The translations under genes were made by a program, and so were the position numbers. This document shows, piece by piece, positions 1 to 11,159 of a DNA stretch of 64,000 bases; the stretch's first letter is position 1, and every line of letters starts with the position of its first letter. The stretch covers positions 1,096,355-1,160,354 of the forward strand of contig VZSF01006733.1 in assembly GCA_013398295.1 (NCBI GenBank), given 5' to 3'. Origin of the DNA: Chionis minor. Taxonomy: Eukaryota > Chordata > Aves > Charadriiformes > Chionididae. The notes under the pieces were generated by a model. That model was not told where the DNA came from. It searched no databases and was given only the letters and a program-made list of their open reading frames with translations.

Positions 1-1235
1 CAGTTATTAAACTTTGTTAGGCATTTGAATGAAAACTAAAGAACTCTCTAGTATCAAGAATATCCCCATACTTATATGTGGAGAGGATGACTAAATTGGT
101 TCTTAACCTATGTGCAACCTCCATACCCGATTTCTATTCAGTGATAACCGTTTTCCAGATCTCCAATTGTTTCTGTAGCTCCTTTTGAACTCTAATTTAT
201 CAACATCTGCTTAAAATACAGACATCAAAGTCCAACCCAGTATTCTGCTAATAATCTTATGAAGGCAGAATGCAATGCTAATAATGCTTCTAAACACTGT
301 TTGAGTATTTATCTTGTTACCCATGCAGTGATCATTTTCACACTGGATCACTGTTTCTTACCCATGACTTAGTATAACTATGTAGCTTCTTATTGTACAC
401 AGAGAACTGTAGGATTTATGCCCAATTAGGCAATAAATGTGCATGAATGGAGCTTTGAGTTGTGAAACTAGACCCTGTCTCCTTACTTGCCTGCTCCAGA
501 ATGTGTGTTACTGGTACTTTTAAAGTCATAAGCATTACCTGTAAAAGTAACCATTCTGATAATTGCAGTGGGGAAAAAAGCAGAGGTCACATATCTAACA
601 TTTATTTGCAGTGAAAAAAGTAACCCGGTATTAACAGGCCCCATCCAAAAACTTAGGAAACAGAATTATGTCATTACTAAGTGATGCCCTTTTGTTAGTA
701 ACCCAGTCATTAGCAGTGATGTATGCCACTTTCAGGCAGAGAGGATTTTGTGAGGTGTGGTAGGAAAGGAAGACAAAATGATGTTAGGAGATTAAACAAT
801 CAGTGAGTCTGCAACTTTAGGTGGGGCTCCTAATCACAGTTTCTGTGCGACAATTGTGAGAAAGTAGAGAAACAGTTTTCCAAACTCCATTCAAACTCCA
901 CAACTGGTAGAGAGAAAAAAAAACCAAACCCAAGGTTTGTCTTCGTAAAAGGACAGGGTTGGTCTGGCCATAGCCATTCATCCAAGTGAAGAACACAGCT
1001 GTCAGGCTGCTCAGGAAATTCATATTTAGTGAATGGTGCTGGCAGTAGGCTGGTGGGGTCTGAGGCTTCAGCCTCATCAGGTCAAGCTTGGCCTTAGCTG
1101 GATAATGGAGGATGCTTTGAGCTGCCCTTTTGCCTAAGGTAAGTCAACGGCTCATGTCTGATCATCTAGGGCAGCTTTGCGCAACGTACAAGCATATGGC
1201 AGGTTTTTTAGCCACCAGCACCTGGGAGACTGTGT
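1..1235. other. Noncoding AT-rich stretch
   Basis: No coding region, RNA gene or recognisable transposon is seen. The only open frame of note is an 86-codon minus-strand run at 817-1077, which has no recognisable motif and looks like chance. Confidence 0.6.
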
Positions 1236-1255
1236 GATCTGATCTGATCTGATCT
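1236..1255. repeat. Microsatellite (GATCT)4
   Basis: Four perfect copies of the pentamer GATCT lie in tandem. It is a short simple repeat with no other signal around it. Confidence 0.9.
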
Positions 1256-1369
1256 GGTAGCTGGCATACATACACCTTCTGGCTGGCCAGCTGGATGGTC
1301 AACCATGCAGAAGATAGGTCCAGATTACCTTCCTGTGGCCAAACACATCAAGATCAGATAATATAGAAG

Positions 1370-1690
1370 GGGACTCGAGGGAGGATATTAGTTCAGGGAA
1401 CAAGTAGGTGGGTCTGTCCCGCACAGGGAGTAAGAATGGGCAGGTAAGAGGCATTAAGGTAGGACTGACGGGATGAAGAAGGGAAAATGGGGTTAAATGA
1501 TAGGACTACTAGGAAGAATAACAGGGAAGTCAGGTGTTATTAGGGAGAGAGATACGTAGAACAGTGGGGATTTGTAGAGGGCAAGGAGGATATGTGGAGA
1601 TATGTGGACAGGAGGAGAGGTGGGAAGGGGTTGGTTGATACAGGGCATAGTGGCAAAAGGTGGGAGCATTTTGCAAAATGGGAATGTCGA
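1370..1690. repeat. Purine-rich low-complexity tract
   Basis: The plus strand is strongly biased to A and G over about 320 bases, with many GGA, AGG and GGG runs. It includes a perfect 10-bp tandem pair, GATATGTGGA, at 1589-1598 and 1599-1608. The open frames on the minus strand here (for example 1493-1720) are rich in Pro, Ser and Leu because of this bias and are not believed to be genes. Confidence 0.6.
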
Positions 1691-1744
1691 ACACCCTGCT
1701 CCTCCGTCTGATTTGCACACCGCTCCCCTTTGGCTTCATTTGCA

Positions 1745-4700
1745 CGGCTTACATGCTGAAAGGACGTGATTTGCTGGGAAAAAATATTTAATCTATAAAA
1801 AGCAATTTAAGAAGCAGGCTATCAAGAAGGTGCTTAGGGCATGAAGAATGATACGGCAGATAGGAATACAGTGCTTAGAAACATAAATAAGAGAACTTTA
1901 GCAGCATTATTTCCATTTGTAAAGTTTTTACTAGAGTGCATGTCAGTGTAACAAGTAACATTTTTATGTCTTATCACAGTAGTACTCTGCACATTTATTC
2001 TACTGAACAAGGAGTAAACATAAACTATAAATACCTAGGGCTTCAGATAGTGGGTTTTTTTTTCCCCCTGACTTTTCAGATAAGATGTAAAATTGCCTCA
2101 GCAGAGCCACGATAGAAAGTGGCTGATTGTTCTTATTTCCCAGCTTTCTCCTTCTGAAAGAAGTTTGGAAGTTTGGCAGTACTCTATTTTATTGTCTTGG
2201 GTCTACCAGTCCTTGAGAATGAAGTTTACAGCCTTAAATTTACCATCTGCATTGTGAAGGTAGAGTTAGGAACCTCAGAGAGCAATCCACAACACTCCAT
2301 GTGGTGCAGGGTGGGAGACACCTCTGCTATCCCCACCGCATCCTCCTGTTGTTGAAACCTGCCCCTCTCCTAAATCTACGGTGCAAGTAGATAGTCGAGA
2401 GGCAGGAGCCACCTCTTTACGTAGCTGTCTGGGACACAGGTGGTATGCTCTGCCTTTTAAAAGATACCTAAAGAAGGGTGGCATTTACATATATATATGT
2501 GTGTTTATGGACATACACACACACACACGCCTATGTTATTTATATGTAATACCCCAATGACTACTAGATTCCCTTGGCCAGGAAGTGGAAGGCCCGAGTT
2601 GCAAATTCTCTTCTCCCTGATGAGATCTAAAACCTCATTTGCTACCTTCTAGGTAGATACCCTCACCCAAGATGCCAGGCTCACTTATACAGTGAGAAAA
2701 CGCTCGACAGTATTTTTGAAATTGTATGATTGTGAAGAACTGAATACAGGCTGGTCTGCCTTCATGTTCTGAGTTTTTCTTTAGTTTTGCCTTTGAAGAG
2801 TGAAGTCTTTGCAGTTAAAATTGTCTTCTACAGGTGTTTATCACATGCAATGGGGGCATCATCCCAGTTGAGACCTTGTAATTACGAATAATTTTTTTTT
2901 AGGCAGTTAAATAATTTGTTCAGTCTATGAACTTATCAAAAGCCTAAACTTAAATGTTTTAAGACCATCCAACCCACTGTTCTATATATAAATGAACATA
3001 AGAAGAGTCTTTTACTAAATTGTGCATGGTAGGTGGTTGCTCTTTTGAGATTTGGGGATAGGTCAGAATTTGCTCAACCTAATTTGTCATGGATTATGCA
3101 GACAGAATTAACACAATATTTATGGGAAACCTAAAGCTGGGGTTCTTGTCTCTTTTTTATTATTATATTTTTAATATATCACCAATGTAGTATCTGGCTG
3201 TAATATGTTTAAGATGAAGCCTTTTTTAGTGTTTTCAAGGACTGCAAAATTTAATTCTGATTAGTGAATATTTTTGGCCTTACGCAGCTGAAGTTAAAGC
3301 ATTCAACAATCCTTTTTCCGTTGAGAAATGTCAGAATTACAGTTGGCTCCATTCCTCTCATTCTGTGACTTCCATGTGAACTGAGGTCACGCCACCGTTC
3401 ACTGTGGTGACATGCTCTCTGATTTTAAGGTCAGATGAAGACTTATGCAGAACCTTGGCCATCGGTGGCCAAATATATTAATAATCTTTCACATTCCTCT
3501 GGTCTTACATGGAGAGTCATTACTGAATGAAGCTGTGATGAATCATAATCTGTTGACATCTGATGTGGTCGGGTAGGAATGCTAGGGAACTGGCCGGAGT
3601 GGGGAGTTGGTCTTGATCTATGGCTGACATCTCCTGAATTTGGTAAATAATCAGCCTGGGGCCAGCACATGACTCCTATTAGCATTCCATACCTGGATTA
3701 AGGCTTACAGTAAGTGAGTTGAACATGCTGTACATTTGCCATAGTTAGGTTTTTGTGTAAGCAAAGCTCTAGAAATGACAGGAAAGCCACTCTCCATAGG
3801 GGAACAGCCACTGGCACGGCTGCTTGGTCAGCTTTTGGGGTGGAGAAATCACTGACATATTTCAGCATAGAGCTGCAGTTTACCAGGCATGCCATGCTTA
3901 GGTAAATAATAAGGTTATAGCAAGTAATTAAATTCTGATCCAAGGTTTTAATTACTGTTTAAGCACCAAATTATTCCCGTGTGGCACAAAGAATTATGGA
4001 TGTAAGCAGTTCTGAATTTTCTTCATTTTCAGCAACTGTGAGTTCTTTTGGAAGTCTGCCCTGTAGTGCTCAGTGCACAGTCTTATATTAGGTCAGATTT
4101 TGGAATATAGTGTCTTTCACTGCGGGAAATAAGCAGCATAGAAGGAACTTACAATTTCAGGAAAATTGAGGCTTACAGGACAAAGTAATGTTTTATACTG
4201 CAGACGGAAAGACAGGAGATGAGTAATTGACTGGACACCGAGATTCAGGTCCAGTTTCACGCCCACTTTTTTTTTTTTTGTGGGTAACATAGCTTTTAAA
4301 AAAAAAATGAAATAGCTTAAACGCTGTGCAGTCCGAGTTCACACCATACTGATTATAGTCTGTCTACTTAGACGATAAGCTCCTTAAGATACAAGCTTTT
4401 CCTTCACACAGCAGCTACCATTACAGGGGCTTTGATCTCAGGGGGGTTTTGTGCAAACGGTGCGGTACAGTCTGTAAGGATATCTGAATTGCAGGACTAC
4501 TTAGTAAAACTCCTTCCTTCCATGACACCAGAAAATACTTTTTGATCGAAGTCTTCTATATATAGACCTGTGAAGTGTTTGAAAATGAGCTCAGAAATTG
4601 CCCTGTGTGGATGTGGAGTGTCTCCATTTGTTTTTTTCTCAGCTGGAACGCACCTGGTTGATTTAGCCCCAGTTGATTTAGGCTTTTTTTCCTGTGACTG

Positions 4701-6980
4701 AATCTTTATTTCATAACATATATTCATTTTGCAAAGTTAATATAACTGTTTAATTACAGTTCGTAACTCAGTAGTTTATTCTTGACTATATATCAGAAGT
4801 TACATAGATGATAACAGTGGTAGGATGCTAAAAGGGATGGCTAATTATCTATGCTATTTCTAAAATGCAGTTTTCTAAATTGCTGATTTATTACCAGCAC
4901 TTCAAAGCATTCCTTTTGAAAGAAAAAATAAATCTTCTCAAGAAGGCTGTCTCCAGACAAAAATGGAGACTTATCAAATTTAAATTTGGTATTTCAGTGA
5001 ATCAAAAGAATATAGTCCTAATCCGAACACACAGAATTTTAGGAAAGTCATGGGAGCTAAGGGTACATATAATATTTGAGAACTGGTCCTTAATTAGAAG
5101 TTTTTATATCCAAAGTTTCTTATATCTAAAGTTTCTTTCTTGGATAGACTGCATTTCTGCTGTGGCTTGGTTTTTAACACATGGCAAATTATTCATATAC
5201 AATCTCTATTTTAGTCTAATATGTTTAAAATAATTTAAAAATAAGAAGGGCTGTATAGTTTGTTTTAGGACTATTGGTTGGTTTTAGATACAAAACTAAC
5301 GAGGCAGATGAAATTAATTTATTTATCTTAGGCACCCTCTGTGGTTTCTCCCTCAGTGGATAAGTCTTAAATTGTGTAATCCATTCTTAAGCAACCACAG
5401 CTGCATAGTTCAGCACCTATACAGAATAAAAAGCTCTGTTAATGTGCTGCTCTGCAGCAGGTATCTCGCCCCTGGATAGCTGGCAAGTGGTATCTGGTTT
5501 TGGGGTAACACGTGGGAAATTTGGTAGAGTTAAAACCTTGTTCTCACTTTTCTTATCTGTAGGGACCTCTCCGACTCCCATCAAAGTGAAAAGGAGCCAC
5601 TCACTTAACTTCAGGCAGAATGTGTTTGGCTGTTCCTAGCTTTTAGTTCCGCATTGTGGTTTTTTTATTTTGGGGAATAGCAAACAAATTCTGGAAACAG
5701 TAATCACAAAAAACTCAGACATTTTGTAATTCTTCTGTGAATTAGTTAGGTATGTCCATCTGCCAGGTTGAAAACTTGACATACACTGTTAGACCTAATG
5801 GATAAATTTGGTATGTCAAGAAAGAGTTCAAATTACCAAAAAATTAGTGGGCAGCGTCTGTGCTGTTGTAGTGGTGCCTCTAAGGGAAAAGAGGCTCTAA
5901 TGGTGAAAGAATTGGTGTACACTTTTTCTGTGAAAGGAAAAAAAAAAGCCTTTTGTAATAGTAGAATTGTTGTAGTTTGTGATTATCAAAAGTTATACAA
6001 GAGGCAGGAATTCTAAAGAGAGATTGTCAGACAATTATTACACCTATTTGGAGGGAAAAAAAAAGTGTTAGCCATACTTTAGGCACACAGATTCTTTCTT
6101 AGAGCTGGTTTGTTTTTATATATATGTATGTTTAGCATGAAAAGCAAAAGTCTTCCTGTATATATTACACTTTTCAGTTTCTTCTTTTTTCTTCTTGTGA
6201 AATGAAAAAAACCTCATACTCAGTAAAAGGAAAGCAAGCCAATATGTGAAGAAAAATGCCCACCCCTTCCTCTCTAAGGTTCACATCACAGAGGGTCCTG
6301 AGAATTCTCGGTTTCTCGGAGCTGTATAAGTTTTGGCAGCTTTTAGTCCCATATAATGAAACTCATTGCATTATGAAGTCATCCAACGAGGAATTGTGCT
6401 TACGCTTCAAGACGCAGGGTTTTGTATTCTGTAAAATACGAAGAAAATACTTAGCAATTCAAGGTAATGAAAGAGCAGCCAATTAGTTGCTGTGTAAGCT
6501 GACTACGTGGATGGTGTCTGGAGAGAATTCCCTGCGCTCTGTCTGCACCTGCATTGCAGTGGTACCTAGATGTATATTTTTTAATTGCTTTCCTCTGAAA
6601 ATCCCCTTTGGTCACTATGGAAGGCAGAATTCCAGGTGATAGAGGCAACTGATATAATTCGGTATGATAGGTGGTTTACTCTTAGGTAAATATAAGTAGC
6701 AGAAAAATAAAAGTAAATGAATGATACAAAGAAACAAACAAACAAAATTCCTAAAAAATATACTAACTCCACGTAGCATGCAACCAGTCAAATCTAGACA
6801 GTCCGGCTGTACAAAACAGAAGTGTCCCTTGTGATGAGAGATGAGCAATGCCTATCGGGTGTGCTACTTATTTTGAGAACAATCATTCTATTTTTAGACT
6901 GTTGTGACCAACTATTGCACAATACCCAGTAGGGAAGGCTAGTACAGTACTACCCATTATTTCAGCTATACTTAACATTC
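1745..6980. other. Long noncoding stretch
   Basis: The stretch is AT-rich with no recognisable gene, RNA or transposon. It holds a small AT/GT/AC microsatellite at 2489-2528, T and A runs near 4267-4310, and (AAAC)3 at 6732-6743. The longest frame, 4865-5233 on the plus strand (122 codons), is rich in Lys, Ile, Leu and Phe as expected from AT-rich random sequence, and has no motif. Confidence 0.6.
2489..2528. repeat. Compound microsatellite (AT)5(GT)3 and (AC)7
   Basis: (AT)5 at 2489-2498 runs into (GT)3. After a short unique spacer, (AC)7 follows at 2515-2528. Confidence 0.9.
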
Positions 6981-7014
6981 TAACAGCATTTGCATGATAA
7001 ATCTATTTCTAAAG

Positions 7015-7148
7015 GCTACAACGAGGCAATAAATGTTCATTCGGCAACAAAGACAGCTGCAATTAGGCATTTAAAAAATTTGGAAATAGAAGCAGAAGTT
7101 CATGAAAACAGTCTTGGATTCTGGCACTTGTATGCAGGAATTCAAAAG
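7015..7148 (+). other. Candidate internal exon, unknown product
   Basis: The 134-nt segment follows TCTAAAG and ends at AAAAG before GTACAA. It lies inside an open frame that runs from 6990 to 7298 (102 codons). The translated part is rich in Ala, Glu, Asn and His, includes a charged stretch (HLKNLEIEAEVHE), and looks mildly helical. It matches no family I know. The donor lacks a perfect GTRAGT, so the call is weak. It may be a chance open frame, since the opposite strand is also open for 113 codons at 7071-7412. Confidence 0.22.
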
Positions 7149-7750
7149 GTACAAGCACTGCAGGAGCAGGATGTGCCTCTGGTGTGGGTTTGTACAGATC
7201 ATAGAGCAGGGGCTCTCTCTACGCTGCTCTGCAAGAAAGCGGTGAAGTTGCCTTCGAAACCCAAAAATGCTGATTATCCAAACTCTCTGAGCCATTAGAA
7301 GTCCTAGCTGGAGTGCCATGAGTGATCTCTGACGACCAAGTAGGTGGTTTGAATGACCAAAATTGCCTGGAAGAGCCTGATTTCTATGAGGCTGAAAGAC
7401 TCGTGCCATCACCCCCCCACTCTGTCCTTACATCTCTTGCTGGTCTTCTTCAAAACCTCACTTGGTACAGGCAACTCAGCATCAGCTGGTCCCAAAGGAC
7501 ACCTGTGTCTCTTTACATGGGAAGAGTACACCTGGTACCACAACTTTGCCAAAGCCTTGTTTGTGTTATGAACTCATTGCCTGGGAATATGCCAGTGGAT
7601 TGGTCACCAGGGCTACGATAAGGCAGCAAAGCTGGAGGAGGTTGCGGCGTGGTTAAGTACAGCTGCCCTTGATCATGGGCTTCTTCACTGAGTATAAGGT
7701 TTCACAGAACTCACCAGTTTTGCCATTCAGTTCATGCTTTTTTTTTTCAG

Positions 7751-7818
7751 TCAGGCTGTCTGTGGGTTGGAGAAGAACAACCCCCAGGTCTCTGGAGAAG
7801 ACAGAAGTGAAACATCTG
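7751..7818 (+). other. Candidate short exon with strong acceptor
   Basis: A T-rich tract of more than ten T residues ends in CAG at 7748-7750, an excellent 3' splice site. A GTATGT donor-like hexamer follows at 7819-7824. The 68-nt segment between them is not obviously coding. It is best viewed as a possible exon of a noncoding or decayed transcript. Confidence 0.22.
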
Positions 7819-8383
7819 GTATGTCCACATGGGTTCAGGTGTTCTCTCACCTCTGGTAAGCTTGCAGTGCAGTGAGGCATGCAATGGTCAAGATCATGCC
7901 ACCACTGTGAGGGACCAAGCGCTCTCCAGAAACATTGACAAGGTCTCTCCTGGCATGATCGTCATCCTGAAACAGGCATCACTTGTGCCTGAAACACTCC
8001 AGCCTGTAGTCTTTGCCTTGGGACAGCCAGTCCTCCTCTTCCTCCTTCTGCCAGCAGGCCCCAGCTCACAGACAGGACTCAACAATTCGTCTTCAGGCCA
8101 TCGCCATTTGACAGTTGGCTATGAGCCCTCTGACTGAGTCGTACACATCTGCCAGCTGATGTGGAGGAGGCCTCATTCCAGGCACCCAGCCCAGATCCTG
8201 CAGGAGAAAATTCTTCCTTCCTCCTACTGGACAGCAAGCAGGATTCAGACATTGGTGAGTCTGTTTTGGGGTCTCATGTGTTTGGGAGAGGGAGGGTAAG
8301 TTGAGTATGTAATTTTAAAGGGAACAGCTCTGAGACTGTAGTTACATAAAGCAAGGCAGGGACGAGGACAAACTGAGCTTGAA

Positions 8384-8413
8384 GAAGAACTGTGAAGAAC
8401 TGCAAAAGAACTG
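8384..8413. repeat. Three 10-bp degenerate tandem units
   Basis: Units GAAGAACTGT, GAAGAACTGC and AAAAGAACTG lie end to end. The first two differ at one base. The period of 10 would shift the reading frame at each step. Confidence 0.75.
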
Positions 8414-8566
8414 GGTCTTTTGCATGATCTGGACCTAGCATTTTACGAGTTTCTTTCCTCAGAGGAGAGCAGGTTGTTCAGACTGTCTAGAAAAAAACTG
8501 TATCTACTCAACTACTGCCTGTTTGAGAGTCTGACCCACCTCTGGTCAGAAGTCAGTTGTGAGTGA
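8396..8566 (+). other. Protein-like open segment, no start codon
   Basis: After an in-frame stop at 8393-8395 the frame stays open for about 56 codons to TGA at 8564-8566. It has no ATG. The translation is rich in Leu with regularly spaced acidic and basic residues (for example LGLLHDLDLAFYEF, then SRLFRLSRKKLYLLNY), which looks like an amphipathic helical segment of a real protein. I cannot assign a family. It may be a fragment of a decayed coding sequence, possibly linked to the neighbouring open segments. Chance cannot be excluded at this length. Confidence 0.25.
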
Positions 8567-8676
8567 CAGCCTTGTCCCTTGCTTTCTTCACAGGGTCATC
8601 AGGCATAGTGGCTCGGTGTGATGGTTTTTCCTATGTCCCACTACCTCTCCGACAGGAGTCCAGGCTGAAGAGGGCA

Positions 8677-8704
8677 CACCAACCATGTAACACCAACCAT
8701 GTAA
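8677..8704. repeat. Perfect 14-bp tandem duplication
   Basis: CACCAACCATGTAA occurs twice head to tail (8677-8690 and 8691-8704), which fits a local slippage duplication. Confidence 0.9.
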
Positions 8705-9174
8705 CATCCCAGATTGCCTGAGATATGCCTATGGGTAGGCCATAACAAAGCTCACCAGGAGGATGGATGAGCAGGAAGCAAAGCTGCAGCAGGACCATGT
8801 AGAGCAGGCGCTTGGTGCAGCTGGGAGCCCCTGAGGTAGAACAACCTGGTGGTGCATGAGGAGTTCCTGGCACTTCTTACTCCAGACATGAGAGCTCGAC
8901 TGCCAGTTTCCTGGGGAACTCCATAACCACCTATCACCTGGAGACAACCAGGCATCCCACACGGCTTCCAAGCAGAGAAGGTTTTTATGATGCCTAGTCT
9001 GCTGGCCAGCTTTGTGAACTTTAGTATTCTCAAGCCTAGGAAATCCACTCAAATGGTTGGGTTGATGAGTGATGCAGCTTTGGAGGGGGCACCTACAAAC
9101 TCAATGATACCAGTAGTGGGATGTTCCCTTTGCTGGGATTGAAGGTCACAGTATTACCTTTCTTTTAAAGTTTT

Positions 9175-9189
9175 TTGTTGTTGTTGTTG
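9175..9189. repeat. Microsatellite (TTG)5
   Basis: Five TTG units follow a T run. More imperfect TTG units follow to about 9200. Confidence 0.9.
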
Positions 9190-9679
9190 CTCTTGTTGCT
9201 GGCTTTGGCATTTGGAGGAGATGCTGTGTCACAGACTGGTAATTCTAATTAGGGTTGGACACGTTCTAATGTAATGAGTGGACAGAGTCACAGACCATTA
9301 TTGTAGGACAGACATTTTGTTAGCGCATTTCAACAGACATATGCTGATGCTATAGGTATACTTTTTTAATCAGGTTATCCTTGAGAACATGGAATGTTTT
9401 TGTTCTCTTTCTCTCTGTCATCAGCCAGAGGGATAAACCCCAAAAGAGAGCCACTCGGTGCATGTAATTTGTCTGAACTTAAGGCCTTGCTCACGAAGGA
9501 TGGCCAGTGTCCCAGTCCTGTGTGGCAGGACTGTGCCTGATCCCATTTGGTCCTAGTGAACAAGGGTGGCCTGTATGAAAATTTATGTATGGGGCAATTT
9601 TGTTTGTGGACTCTGAGTGCGCTGGCTGCAACAAGAACAGCTGTCCCATTTTGAAATGTCTTCTCTTTTTGCTTATCAG

Positions 9680-9840
9680 TGTCCTGTTGTGGTACGTCAT
9701 CCACGGAGTTAAATATTGGTTGGCTTTCAGGTCTACTCCTTGCCAGCAGCTTTTCTATATAAGGTTAATACAGTTGCCTTGCACTTGTCAAACCGGAAAA
9801 CAAATGTGATAACAAATAAAGGGGTTTTTTGCACTGTACA
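9680..9840 (+). other. Candidate terminal exon with poly(A) signal
   Basis: A pyrimidine-rich tract ending in TTATCAG (9673-9679) could serve as a 3' splice site. About 135 bases later AATAAA occurs at 9815-9820, followed by a T-rich and GT-rich stretch, the usual layout of a vertebrate cleavage and polyadenylation site. No coding frame is convincing inside. It would be the 3' end of the possible transcript spanning 7-9.85 kb, but AATAAA is common in AT-rich DNA, so this is weak. Confidence 0.22.
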
Positions 9841-10420
9841 GTGTGTGACTGTTCTCTGTACTCAGTGTCCTTTGGGAAGACTCTTAGCTTTATGATTGCC
9901 CACGGAGTCTAAATGCCACTTGTCCCAGGGTTGAGGGACAGTTTTGAGATGAACTGTGAGTTTCTTACAGAGACAAATGGGGAATTTGGCATGGACTGGG
10001 AGGACCTGACTCCACAGCAAAGCTGCTGTACTGAGGAAAGAGGCAAATGTTGGCAAATGGTGAGTGGTATTTTCTGGGCAAACCTGTGGACTTGGCAGGC
10101 AGCTGGGACATTTGCTGCTGCTCCTTATGTTGAGTACTGAGTAGTTCTGTAGTTCCCCACAACCCTTGGGGTTGATCAAGCTTCTCTAAGTTGTAGCTAT
10201 AGAGTTCAAACAAGAGTCAGTTATTTTCCTACATTAAAAAAAAAATGCTTTGGATAAGCAGGCGTAGGGAAATTTGACATTGATTAACTCTTAACAACGC
10301 TGCTGTCCATTTTCATGGCAGTTAGAGGAAGAACAGGCTGTTGTCTCCAAGTCTTCTCCAGACAGCGGTAGTCTGTATCTGGCTATATCAGAAAGAAGAA
10401 TGCAAAAAAGCAGGGGAAGA
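9841..10420. other. Noncoding stretch of mixed composition
   Basis: Short overlapping open frames exist on both strands (75 codons plus at 9913-10140, 105 codons minus at 9862-10179). None has a recognisable motif or splice context. I see no repeat. Confidence 0.5.
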
Positions 10421-10649
10421 ACTGTTTAAAAGTCCAAAACAGGAGTTTGAAAGGACTGGAAAAAGAGGTGAGCCTGAAGTTGCAAAATAACGCTGATGGT
10501 CCATGCGGGCATAGGGCACTTTTGGTGGTGGACAGGAGGTTTTGCAGATGACCCATGTTTGCAGGTGCTGTTACTAGGACTGTTGTGTCCAGGGTTGCTG
10601 CTGGGCAAGGACCAGACCACCTCATCCTGAGACAGTCCCAGCATGATTT

Positions 10650-11156
10650 TTAAGGGCTCCCCATTGTCTTTGCATATATTTGCATCAAGCCCATCTCATG
10701 GGCACTGTCGTTCAGCAGAAGCTGTTGACTCTGAAACTGCTGGGCACCCTGGTCACGGTAAAGGATCATACACGTTGCATGTGGCATCAGAGAATAGATA
10801 GCTTTGCTAGTGACAAAGGCAAGTACTTCCACTCTCCCGTAGTGGGAGTTTCCGTTCTGTGGCAGAAGCCAGGTACCAGGAATAACATGATGGAGCTCTG
10901 AATGTGTGTGACAAGTACATGGTTTTACCTCTGGAGTTCGTACATCCCTGTGGAGATGTCTGAAGCCTGAGCGTGTGATGGCATTATATCCCTTATCATC
11001 ATAATGATCATGTATTTCCTCCAATAGCGTTGAAGGGTAAAATATATCACATTTGGACCCTTGCTCGTTACTGTGTCTCGTGGCTGTGCACGTCTTCAGT
11101 GGGGAATTACAATCAGTAGAGCAACGGCCTTGCAAGCCTGACAGATCTGCTGACAA
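10650..11156 (-). other. 168-codon open frame, unknown
   Basis: This is the longest open frame in the window: on the minus strand from ATG at 11156 to a stop near 10650. The translation has a balanced composition with several Cys and His residues in its N-terminal half, including a Cys-Thr-Cys-His-Thr-His cluster near residue 80, and no low complexity. A second minus-strand frame (10426-10644) starts just after its stop. I recognise no domain. There is no clear splice donor at its end and no CpG-rich promoter upstream. A plus-strand frame (10680-10901) overlaps it. It may be a chance frame, a retrocopy fragment or an exon of an unrecognised gene. Confidence 0.25.
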
Positions 11157-11159
11157 CGT

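Larger units (their letters stand above)
7000..9850 (+). other. Candidate unrecognised transcript or decayed gene region
   Basis: This block is less AT-rich than its flanks and holds several short plus-strand open segments that look protein-like but lie in different frames. Candidate segments are 7015-7148 (between AG and GT), 7751-7818 (after a long T run plus CAG, before GTATGT), a frame running into a GTGAGT donor at 8255, and 8396-8566. A possible last exon follows CAG at 9679 and carries AATAAA at 9815-9820 before a G/T-rich stretch. Frame changes and stops between the segments would fit a multi-exon noncoding RNA, a decayed gene or a retrocopy. I recognise no protein family. All of this is inference from splice-like signals, which occur often by chance. 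Confidence 0.3.

Noticed and set aside
4865..5233. 122-codon plus-strand frame
   Set aside because: Rich in Lys, Ile, Leu and Phe in AT-rich DNA, with no motif or splice context. Likely chance.
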